Assembly: GCA_016204425.1 (NCBI GenBank)
Contig: JACQKR010000048.1
Span: 1 to 17,433 of the forward strand
Origin: Candidatus Levyibacteriota bacterium
Lineage (GTDB): Bacteria > Patescibacteriota > Microgenomatia > Levybacterales > UBA12049
DNA length: 17,433 nucleotides
Direction: 5' to 3'
Shown here: in pieces, positions 1 to 6,309 of the stretch
How positions within the stretch are numbered: position 1 is the first letter of the stretch
How the letters are laid out: each line of letters starts with the position of its first letter
Notes under the pieces: model-generated
Seen by the model: only the letters and a program-made list of their open reading frames with translations
Database searches by the model: none
Told to the model about the DNA's origin: nothing
Made by a program: the position numbers and the translations under genes

Positions 1-140
1 GCTGATCATTTAGAATAAAAATTAAATTTTCAATTTTCAGATTTCAATTTACAATCAAATCCAAATTTTTTAATTTTCAAAATTTTGTCATTGAAAATTC
101 AATGAAAATTGTAAATTGCGATTTGAAAATTATTCCCGGC
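1..140. repeat. AT-rich self-complementary intergenic repeat
   Basis: This non-coding stretch upstream of metG is built from variants of words such as AATTTTCAATTTTC, ATTTCAATTTACAAT, TTGAAAATTC and ATTGTAAATTGCGATT. The left half (about 24-58) resembles the reverse complement of the right half (about 90-130), so a long imperfect hairpin could form. No open reading frame with a recognisable product lies here. Repeats of this kind sit between genes elsewhere in the window too (1672-1770, 2578-2651). Function unknown. Confidence 0.55.
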
Positions 141-175
141 TCAAGAACACATTCGCCTTTACTCACTCTTTAGCC

Positions 176-204
176 TTGTAGCACGCGCTTCGCTTTGATA
201 GAAT
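176..204 (+). promoter_or_regulatory. metG promoter with extended -10, leaderless
   Basis: TTGTAG (176-181) lies 17 nt before TAGAAT (199-204), and a TG at 196-197 makes an extended -10 (TGaTAGAAT). The ATG of metG begins 6 nt after the -10, so transcription would start at or within a base or two of the start codon. No Shine-Dalgarno sequence is present. The same -10/6 nt/ATG arrangement occurs before 4271 and 13306. Inferred from sequence only. Confidence 0.55.
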
Positions 205-210
205 GTGCGC

Positions 211-1659
211 ATGGCTAAATTTTATATTACCAGCGCAATACCGTATGTGAACGCGCAGCCGCATATCGGCCACGCGCTTGAATTCGTGCAGGCGGATGCT
301 ATCGCACGCTACCATCAAGTACTCGGAGACGATGTGCTCTATCTTTGCGGATCCGATGAAAACGCAATGAAGAATGTCCAGGCGGCCGAGAAAGAAGGTG
401 TTCCGATTCAGGATTTCGTCAATAAAAACACCAAGCTTTTTATCGCTCTTGCCGAGCGGCTCAATGTCCACTTCGGCGTTTTTCAGCAGGGAAGTGACGC
501 GCAACATTATGCCGCCTCACAAAAACTCTGGACTCTTTGTAAGGCAAACGGGGATATCTATAAAAAGGAATATTCCGGATTGTATTGCGTCGGATGTGAA
601 ACGTTTTATACGAGAGATGAACTCAATGAAAACGGTGAATGCTTTGAACACCCGGGGCGAAAACTTGAAGAAGTAACAGAGGAAAACTATTTTTTTAAAC
701 TTTCCGCATATCAGGAGAAACTGACAGAGCTTATCGAATCAGATACGATCGCAATCGTTCCAACGTACCGAAAGAATGAAATTCTTGCGTTTTTAAAGAG
801 GGGACTCAATGACATTAGTATCTCAAGATCCAATGAACGGGCAAAGAACTGGGGAGTGCCTGTACCGGATGACTCGCAACAACGCATGTATGTCTGGTTT
901 GATGCATTAAATATTTACCAAAGCGGTATCGGCTTTGGGGTCAATGAAGATTTGTACAAAAAATGGTGGCCTGCTGATGTTCAAGTGATCGGAAAAGGAA
1001 TTATACGTTTTCACGCTGTGTACTGGCCCGCTTTCCTGCTCTCGGCAAAACTTGCTCTTCCGAAGAAGTTGTTTGTCCATGAATATATCACCGTCAACGG
1101 ACAAAAAATGTCTAAAACGCTTGGCAACGTCATCGATCCAAATATGCTTATTGAGAAATACGGCGCGGACTCGCTCCGTTACTTTTTCCTACGCTACATC
1201 TCTCCTTTTGCAGATGGCGACTTTTCCGAAAATACGTTTGTTGAAAAATACAATGCCGATTTGGCAAACGGCCTGGGGAATCTTACTGCACGGGTGGCAA
1301 AATTATGTGAAACAGAAAGCTTTGAACAGCTAGGATCAAAAGACCGATCCTCAATCCACCTTATGGATGTTGCACAGTATGATCAGGCAATGAGGGATTA
1401 TAAATTCTTTGATGCGCTCAACTTTGTCTGGACGAAAATTGCTTCTCTTGATAAATTTATCGGTGAAGAAAGGCCATGGGAGATGGCAAAAAAAGGTGAT
1501 GCACGACTCAAAAGTGTCCTGTCCCATGCAGTCGACCAAATCCAGGAAATCGCAGTCCTTCTCGAACCATTCATGCCGGACACCGCAAAACGAATAGAGA
1601 AACAGTTTGCTGGTCCTAAAGTCAATTCTGAGAAACCGTTATTTCCACGCATTCAGTAA
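211..1659 (+). CDS. metG: Methionyl-tRNA synthetase (MetRS)
   Basis: This cytoplasmic class I synthetase ligates methionine to tRNA-Met, including the initiator. It is about 482 residues long. The N-terminus reads MAKFYITSAIPYVN, followed by the HIGH signature as HIGH (residues 18-21), a Zn-knuckle insertion with CVGC and a later Cys/His pair (CFEHPG) around residues 124-148, and KMSKT at about 299-303. The helical anticodon-binding domain ends near the C-terminus, with no EMAP-II-like tRNA-binding extension, so this is the short form. An in-frame GTG exists at 205, but ATG at 211 matches the family N-terminus and sits 6 nt after a good extended -10. The gene is followed by tatD, a frequent bacterial neighbour, after a repeat-filled gap of 126 bp. 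Identification is very secure. Confidence 0.97.
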   Translation: MAKFYITSAIPYVNAQPHIGHALEFVQADAIARYHQVLGDDVLYLCGSDENAMKNVQAAEKEGVPIQDFVNKNTKLFIALAERLNVHFGVFQQGSDAQHYAASQKLWTLCKANGDIYKKEYSGLYCVGCETFYTRDELNENGECFEHPGRKLEEVTEENYFFKLSAYQEKLTELIESDTIAIVPTYRKNEILAFLKRGLNDISISRSNERAKNWGVPVPDDSQQRMYVWFDALNIYQSGIGFGVNEDLYKKWWPADVQVIGKGIIRFHAVYWPAFLLSAKLALPKKLFVHEYITVNGQKMSKTLGNVIDPNMLIEKYGADSLRYFFLRYISPFADGDFSENTFVEKYNADLANGLGNLTARVAKLCETESFEQLGSKDRSSIHLMDVAQYDQAMRDYKFFDALNFVWTKIASLDKFIGEERPWEMAKKGDARLKSVLSHAVDQIQEIAVLLEPFMPDTAKRIEKQFAGPKVNSEKPLFPRIQ

Positions 1660-1671
1660 GTCAAAAGGGGA

Positions 1672-1770
1672 AATGCAAAAGTCAAAAATACAAGTAAAAA
1701 CTAAAAAGTCCTGCCTGCCGGCAGGCAAGGTTTGAATTTTGAGTTGTACTTTTGATCTTTGACTTTTAAG
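1672..1770. repeat. Inverted repeat centred on a 16-bp palindrome
   Basis: The gap between metG and tatD holds a perfect 16-bp palindrome TGCCTGCCGGCAGGCA (1712-1727). On each side is AT-rich sequence that is roughly the reverse complement of the other: AAAAGTCAAAAATACAAGT on the left, and ACTTTTGATCTTTGACTTTT on the right. The whole region is a long imperfect hairpin with a GC-rich tip. It could act as a transcript-end structure for metG or be a small repeat element. There is no T-tract directly after the GC-rich stem, so it is not a classical terminator. Confidence 0.6.
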
Positions 1771-1785
1771 CTTTGAATTTCCGTT

Positions 1786-2589
1786 ATGATCGATGTTCAT
1801 TGCCATCTTAACTTTCACGCATATAAAAACGATGTTGACGCAGTGATACGGGAAGCACTGAAAAATGGTCTTACACGGATCATTAATGTGGGGACGAAAA
1901 TTGATTCAAGCGGGGAAGCGGTAAAACTCGCTGAAAAATATGACGAGCTCTATGCAATTGTCGGCGTGCACCCGCACCATGCAGATAAGCACGAGGAAAA
2001 TTGGCTTGCATCCCTTGATACACTCGCAACCCATCCTAAAGTAATCGGGATAGGCGAGTGCGGCATGGACTATTATCATTACAAGTCAAACGGCATTGTC
2101 GACCCGAAGCAGCAAAAAGAAATATTTATTAAGCAAATTGAGCTTGCTTATAAGCATAAGCTTCCCCTGCAAATCCATAACAGGCAGGCAGGAGCAGACG
2201 TTGTCGATATCCTGAAAGCGCATAAGCGTGATTTGCTTCCGATTCCCGGCATGTTTCACTGTCTGGCAGTTGATATACCCGTTCTTGATCAACTATTGGA
2301 TCTGGGATTTTTTGTCGGTTTTGACGGGAATATTACCTATCCCGGCCTTGCACCCGGCGAGACGACAGATCTTCGTGACCTTGCCCTCCATGCGCCCCTC
2401 GATAGAATTGTGCTTGAGACAGATAGCCCGTTTCTCACACCCATTCCGCACCGGGGAAAAAGAAATACTCCGTCCTATGTTATAATCGTTGCTGAATACA
2501 TCGCCGGCATCAGACATCTTCCCGTCGAGCAGGTTATCGCGCAAACCACCAAAAACGTTTATACTATATTTCGGAAAATGGCTAAATAG
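1786..2589 (+). CDS. tatD: TatD-family metal-dependent DNase/hydrolase
   Basis: The 267-residue product is a TIM-barrel amidohydrolase-type phosphoesterase of the TatD/YcfH family, whose members act as 3'-5' exonucleases on DNA or have related hydrolase activity. Metal-ligand signatures are all present: MIDVHCH at the N-terminus, GVHPHH (around residue 64), GIGECGMDYY (around 88), the IHNR motif (around 130), FHC (around 153) and LETDSPFL (around 207) followed by RGKRNTPSYV. The length is normal for the family. The start ATG at 1786 is the only one that keeps the first metal ligands. No clear Shine-Dalgarno sequence precedes it, and a poor -10 like TTGAAT (1773-1778) lies 7 nt upstream. The gene lies downstream of metG on the same strand, a conserved neighbourhood in bacteria. 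The exact in vivo substrate of TatD proteins remains unsettled. Confidence 0.94.
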   Translation: MIDVHCHLNFHAYKNDVDAVIREALKNGLTRIINVGTKIDSSGEAVKLAEKYDELYAIVGVHPHHADKHEENWLASLDTLATHPKVIGIGECGMDYYHYKSNGIVDPKQQKEIFIKQIELAYKHKLPLQIHNRQAGADVVDILKAHKRDLLPIPGMFHCLAVDIPVLDQLLDLGFFVGFDGNITYPGLAPGETTDLRDLALHAPLDRIVLETDSPFLTPIPHRGKRNTPSYVIIVAEYIAGIRHLPVEQVIAQTTKNVYTIFRKMAK

Positions 2590-2651
2590 TTAAATGGTTA
2601 CAGAGAAGAGTTAGAAACCATGCAACCATTTCAGCTATATAACTATTTCGT
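2578..2651. repeat. Imperfect inverted repeat at tatD 3' end
   Basis: Words AAATAGTTAAATGGTTAC on the left (starting within the tatD stop region) recur as the reverse complement on the right (AACCATGCAACCATTTCAGC followed by TATATAACTATTT). The stretch could form an AU-rich hairpin after tatD and before the GT2 gene. It may be a weak transcript end or simply another self-complementary spacer of the kind seen at 1-140. Confidence 0.45.
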
Positions 2652-2654
2652 TTT

Positions 2655-4151
2655 ATGACTACACTTTTTTTTCAGCGTTTATTTACCAGATACCCTATCA
2701 AAACAAGAAGAGCGCTTGAGATTCTTCCGGGACTTACTTCCTGGCTTCTTATTCTTTCCCCTCTCTGGGGATCCTTCCTTTTTCCCACAGTCCTTGCCTA
2801 CTTTATTCTCTTTTTTGATGTCTACTGGTTCTATAAATCATTTTCTCTCGTCTACAACACGTACCGCTCAACAAGAAAAATTGCACTCGCTGAAAAAGTC
2901 GACTGGATGGGAGAACTGAAGACCCTCAAACAGGTAAAGAAAGTACACCACGTCATCGTCATCCCGAATTACAAAGAACAGATCTATAAACTTCGGGAGA
3001 CACTGACTGCTTTAGCATCGCAAACCTTCCCGGCGAAACAAATTCACATTGTCCTTGCGATGGAAGAGCGGGAAGAAAACGCACGGGAAAAAGCAGACAC
3101 ATTGATACGGGAATTCAAATCAAAATTCGGGAGTATTTTTGCATCGTACCATCCGGATGTTATCGGTGAGGTAAAAGGGAAATCCTCAAACGAGGCATAC
3201 GGGGGCCGGGTTGCATATCAAAAATTATTTGAAGAAGGATCATTGGATCTGGACTTTGCGACAGTGACATCGGCTGATGCGGACTCGATTTTTGACAAAC
3301 AGTACTATGCCTACTTAACCTATAAATTCCTGACTGATACCAATCGGTATCATAAATTCTGGCAATCTGCCGTCGTATTCTACAACAATATCTGGAAGGT
3401 TCCGGCACCGACTCGGATTATCTCTTTTTTCGGAAGTTTATACAGAACATCTCTACTCGTGCAAGGCGACAGGCTTATTACACAGTCGACCTACTCGCTT
3501 TCTTTTAAACTCCTCAAAGAAGTTGATTTTTGGGATGTGGATGTTATTCCTGAGGATTACCGTATCTTTTTTAAGGCATTCTATCACTACAAAGGACAAG
3601 TGTGGGTTGAGCCCATGTATATCAAGACATCAATGGATGCGGCTTTTTCACCGGGGTATATCAACAGTCTGAAAAATAAGTATCACCAGGAACGGCGGTG
3701 GTCGTGGGGAGTCTCCGATGACCCTGTCTTTATCAAATGGTACCTGACTGTGCCCGGTGTTCCGTTTATCCAGAAAACCATGCGGCTTTACTTTGTCCTG
3801 CTTGACCATTTCCTCTGGCCTGTGAACTGGTTTATTATTACCGTTGCGGCAAATATCATGCCGTTTGTGAACCCTGTCTTCTCCCGCACAAATCTCGGAT
3901 ATCGGCTTCCACAACTTGCAGGAGTTATCTTAACGTCTTGTTTGCTCGCAATTCTTTGTATGATCTATCTTGACTACAAACAGCGCGCAAAACACGTGAA
4001 GCTTCCGATCATGAAACAGCTGATGTTTCCTCTTGAGTTTATCCTCATGCCTGTGGTTGGATTTTTCCTTTCAGCACTCCCCGCACTCATCTCCCACACG
4101 CAACTCATGTTTGGTAAACGCCTGGAATATAAAGTGACTGAAAAACTGTAA
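2655..4151 (+). CDS. Membrane-embedded GT2 family glycosyltransferase
   Basis: The 498-residue product carries two or so N-terminal membrane segments (about residues 20-65), a GT-A catalytic domain and several C-terminal membrane segments (about 375-485). The architecture resembles processive synthases such as cellulose or hyaluronan synthase. Visible catalytic elements are the NDP-sugar-binding start HHVIVIPNYKE (about 97-107), a DxD motif in SADADS (D208, D210), the ED pair in IPEDYR (E300, D301) and the QxxRW motif as QERRW (345-349). It probably transfers sugars from nucleotide donors to a lipid or growing glycan at the cytoplasmic membrane; donor and acceptor cannot be told from the sequence. 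ATG 2655 is the natural start; no Shine-Dalgarno sequence is evident, though an AT-rich TATATAACTAT block lies just upstream. It begins the envelope-glycan block that continues to 8338. Confidence 0.88.
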   Translation: MTTLFFQRLFTRYPIKTRRALEILPGLTSWLLILSPLWGSFLFPTVLAYFILFFDVYWFYKSFSLVYNTYRSTRKIALAEKVDWMGELKTLKQVKKVHHVIVIPNYKEQIYKLRETLTALASQTFPAKQIHIVLAMEEREENAREKADTLIREFKSKFGSIFASYHPDVIGEVKGKSSNEAYGGRVAYQKLFEEGSLDLDFATVTSADADSIFDKQYYAYLTYKFLTDTNRYHKFWQSAVVFYNNIWKVPAPTRIISFFGSLYRTSLLVQGDRLITQSTYSLSFKLLKEVDFWDVDVIPEDYRIFFKAFYHYKGQVWVEPMYIKTSMDAAFSPGYINSLKNKYHQERRWSWGVSDDPVFIKWYLTVPGVPFIQKTMRLYFVLLDHFLWPVNWFIITVAANIMPFVNPVFSRTNLGYRLPQLAGVILTSCLLAILCMIYLDYKQRAKHVKLPIMKQLMFPLEFILMPVVGFFLSALPALISHTQLMFGKRLEYKVTEKL

Positions 4152-4165
4152 ACAGTTTTTCAGTC
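4136..4165. terminator. 13-bp perfect hairpin around the GT2 stop codon
   Basis: GACTGAAAAACTG (4136-4148) and CAGTTTTTCAGTC (4153-4165) are perfect reverse complements separated by TAAA. The TAA stop codon of the glycosyltransferase is in the loop. No T-run follows the stem, so it is a non-canonical terminator at best; it could instead protect the mRNA 3' end. It abuts the composite palindromic repeat starting at 4163. Confidence 0.6.
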
Positions 4166-4240
4166 ATCCTGAGCTTGTTTCACCGCGTCTGACGCGGTTT
4201 CAGGATACTAATGGGATTCCGAAATGAATTCGGAATGACA
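4163..4240 (+). repeat. Composite palindromic repeat, copy 1
   Basis: Module A runs from GTCATCCTGA to TCAGGAT, and module B is ATTCCGAA-atgaa-TTCGGAAT (4216-4236) ending in GACA. Compared with copy 2 at 13354-13410, module A carries an extra GC-rich hairpin, CACCGCGTCTGACGCGGT, inside its loop. The repeat lies between the GT2 and GT-C genes. Its terminal ATGACA (4235-4240) is a plausible -35 box for the downstream gene. Confidence 0.8.
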
Positions 4241-4264
4241 TCCTAATAGTTTTATGTTTATAAT
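4235..4264 (+). promoter_or_regulatory. Promoter of the GT-C gene, leaderless
   Basis: TATAAT (4259-4264) is a perfect -10 and is followed by exactly 6 nt before the ATG at 4271. ATGACA (4235-4240), the last six bases of the palindromic repeat, matches TTGACA at 5 of 6 positions with an 18-nt spacer. No Shine-Dalgarno sequence is visible, which fits a leaderless transcript. Inferred from sequence. Confidence 0.6.
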
Positions 4265-4270
4265 GAAAGC

Positions 4271-5803
4271 ATGAGAGTCCTTGCCCGTCTTGAGAAACGC
4301 CGTGAGATCTGGTTCCTCTTTATCGTTTCTTTTCTCTTCTTTCTTCTTCGCCTTCCCTCTCTTATCGAACCCTACTGGTATGGGGACGAAGGAATCTATC
4401 AGGTCATTGGCATGGCGCTTAGGGAAGGGAGAGCGCTGTACAGCGGAATTTGGGATAACAAGCCACCACTTCTCTACCTGACCTATGCACTATTTGCCGC
4501 AGACCAATTCACAATCCGATTGGTATCGCTTCTTTTCGGCCTTGGGGCTGTGCTTGTCTTCTTCTTTCTTGCGACGAGTCTTTTCCGCTCAAAGAACATT
4601 GTCTATTTTATCACCACGTTATACGCGGTGTTATACGGATTACCGCTTATTGAAGGAAATATCGCTAATGCGGAAAATTTCATGCAGCTTTTTATTCTTG
4701 GAGCGGGGCTCATCGTTTTTCGTCTTTTTGAAAAACGCGAAATTGACCACCACCCATTTTCTGTCGCTGCGCTCCACTATGTATACTACAAAACGTTTCT
4801 TGCCGGCGTCTTCCTCGGAATCGCATTTCTCTTTAAAATCGTAGCTATTTTTGATATCGCAGCGCTTGCCTGTTTTATTCTCATCGTGCATCTTCCATTC
4901 ACCAGAATCTCCTTCCAGTTTATAAAAGAGCATCAGAAAATACTCTTCCATGGCATGGGAAATATCCTTAGCCTCCTGTTTGGATTTGTGGTGCCCACGC
5001 TACTCACGATGACCTATTTTTATTTAAGAGGTGGGTTTGCAGAGTTTATGCAGGCAACGTTTTTCTCGAATATCGGCTATGTCGGACATAAAAATGAGCT
5101 TTTTTTTCCGCAGGGATTTCTCTTACTCAGAGCATTCCTTCTCTCAAGCGTCGTTGCGGTATTATTGAGCAAACGGAAACTCATCAACGTTGAAGCACTT
5201 TTTATTGTGCTCTGGTTTGCATTCTCCGTCTTTAACGCATATTTCTCAAATCGACCGTATACGCATTATGTTCTCGTCGCGCTTCCCAGCACCATGCTCT
5301 TTATCGGCTTGCTCATACAATTATTCCGGAGGCACCGGCTTATTGTCATCATGGCATGTATCGGAATAGTGCTGCTCGCAAGAAATTTCGGTTTTTATAG
5401 CCTGAAAAAAACAGTTGGGTATTATCCGAATTACCTGCAATTTGTCCTTCAGCAAAAATCGTTTCGTGACTATATCGCGTTTTTTGATAGCGATACGCCT
5501 CGTGACTATGCGGTGGCAAATATTTTACGAAGGCATCCCCCAGAGAATAATACCGTGTTTATTTGGGGCAACAGTGCAAGCATGTACGCACTTTCTGACA
5601 CGCTTCCTCCGGGACGATATACCGTCGCATATCATATTGGGAGTAACAAAGCAGCGGTTGCCGAGACAGCAGCAGCAATTGAGGAGACAAAGCCGGGCTT
5701 TATTGTTATAATGCCAGACATTCCCTACGTGCCGTTCAGTCTCACTGATTACACGTATAGAATTACTCTGCGAGATACAAGTATTTATGAACGGACTCAT
5801 TAA
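4271..5803 (+). CDS. GT-C (PMT/ArnT-like) membrane glycosyltransferase
   Basis: The 510-residue polytopic protein has about ten hydrophobic segments between residues 13 and 390 and a soluble C-terminal tail. The first extracytoplasmic loop contains the acidic pair typical of this fold in YGDEGIYQ (D39, E40), followed by the WDNKPPLLYL motif (about 61-70), as in PMT/ArnT relatives (GT39/GT83, PMT_2 type). Such enzymes take a sugar from a polyprenyl-phosphate carrier and transfer it outside the membrane to protein, lipid or glycan. The UbiA-like and WecA-like genes downstream could supply lipid-linked sugars, which supports this role by context. The start is set by a TATAAT 6 nt upstream. Its 3' end overlaps the next gene by 17 bp, so the two are probably co-translated. 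Donor and acceptor are unknown. Confidence 0.82.
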   Translation: MRVLARLEKRREIWFLFIVSFLFFLLRLPSLIEPYWYGDEGIYQVIGMALREGRALYSGIWDNKPPLLYLTYALFAADQFTIRLVSLLFGLGAVLVFFFLATSLFRSKNIVYFITTLYAVLYGLPLIEGNIANAENFMQLFILGAGLIVFRLFEKREIDHHPFSVAALHYVYYKTFLAGVFLGIAFLFKIVAIFDIAALACFILIVHLPFTRISFQFIKEHQKILFHGMGNILSLLFGFVVPTLLTMTYFYLRGGFAEFMQATFFSNIGYVGHKNELFFPQGFLLLRAFLLSSVVAVLLSKRKLINVEALFIVLWFAFSVFNAYFSNRPYTHYVLVALPSTMLFIGLLIQLFRRHRLIVIMACIGIVLLARNFGFYSLKKTVGYYPNYLQFVLQQKSFRDYIAFFDSDTPRDYAVANILRRHPPENNTVFIWGNSASMYALSDTLPPGRYTVAYHIGSNKAAVAETAAAIEETKPGFIVIMPDIPYVPFSLTDYTYRITLRDTSIYERTH

Positions 5804-6140
5804 ACACCTGCTCTCGGATAAAATTATTGCCTATTCTGCCTCGCTTGCACTTCTGTGTAATGTGGTAAGCTTGCTTTTCCTCCTCTTTCTCTATAGGCAA
5901 CTTCCGCCTTTTCTTCCACTCTATAATCAACTTCCTTGGGGAGAGCCACGCCTCGGACAACGAATAGAAATCTTTATTCCAATCGGATTATCAATATCTC
6001 TATGGATTATCAACATGGTCTTGGCGCATTTTCTCTATGAAAACATGCCGCTTATCTCACGAATGCTCAGTTTGACAGGATTTGTTATCTCGCTTATTGC
6101 ATGTATTTTTCTGTTCCGGACAATACAAATCATCATATGA
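5787..6140 (+). CDS. Small three-helix membrane protein, unknown function
   Basis: The 117-residue product has three hydrophobic segments (about residues 15-37, 64-84 and 91-115). Between the first two is the loop LPPFLPLYNQLPWGEPRLG. A proline-rich LP-x-P-L-Y...LPWGE element recalls the extracytoplasmic loop of DUF1648-like proteins, but I do not recognise a named family. Its ATG lies inside the last codons of the GT-C gene (17-bp overlap, different frame), so it is likely translated by coupling and may work with that enzyme. It ends with TGA, showing that UGA is a stop here. It is a real gene rather than a shadow because its hydrophobic pattern is coherent and it fills the space up to the next promoter. 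Confidence 0.7.
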   Translation: MNGLIKHLLSDKIIAYSASLALLCNVVSLLFLLFLYRQLPPFLPLYNQLPWGEPRLGQRIEIFIPIGLSISLWIINMVLAHFLYENMPLISRMLSLTGFVISLIACIFLFRTIQIII

Positions 6141-6200
6141 TCGATTCGCAAAGCATGTCTCCATATGGAATAATAAGAGCACACAAACTATACCCTTCAT

Positions 6201-6235
6201 CTTTGATTTTGCAAAAAAATTGTACAAAATCAAAG
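6201..6235. promoter_or_regulatory. 11-bp inverted repeat overlapping a promoter
   Basis: CTTTGATTTTG (6201-6211) and CAAAATCAAAG (6225-6235) are perfect reverse complements with a 13-nt A-rich spacer. The right arm overlaps the probable -35 (TTGTAC, 6220-6225) of the gene at 6310. It could be an operator for a dimeric repressor or an AT-rich transcript-end hairpin for the preceding operon; the position over the -35 favours an operator, but this is inference. Confidence 0.5.
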
Positions 6236-6247
6236 CTGGGGCATAAT
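6220..6247 (+). promoter_or_regulatory. Promoter for the WecA-like/UbiA-like pair
   Basis: TTGTAC (6220-6225), 16-nt spacer, CATAAT (6242-6247). The predicted start near 6254 leaves a 5' leader of about 55 nt with a Shine-Dalgarno AAGGAG at 6301-6306. The leader contains short complementary stretches (AGGG...CCCT; GGTGCA...TGCAAACC), but I recognise no riboswitch class. The 169-bp gap 6141-6309 holds no gene. Confidence 0.5.
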
Positions 6248-6309
6248 ACGCGCAGGGACGAGCGTGCCCTTTGAGGTGCATTATTTGCAAACCTAAGTTA
6301 AAGGAGTAT

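Noticed and set aside
374..676. 100-residue open frame inside metG on the + strand
   Set aside because: It lies wholly within metG in another frame, and the translation shows no coherent domain; metG is certain here.
6248..6300. Riboswitch or T-box in the leader of the WecA-like gene
   Set aside because: Only short complementary segments are seen; no conserved core of a known riboswitch class could be recognised.
6271..6309. TTG start of the WecA-like gene at 6271
   Set aside because: The extra 13 residues include the Shine-Dalgarno AAGGAG and the likely mRNA leader; ATG 6310 fits the family.
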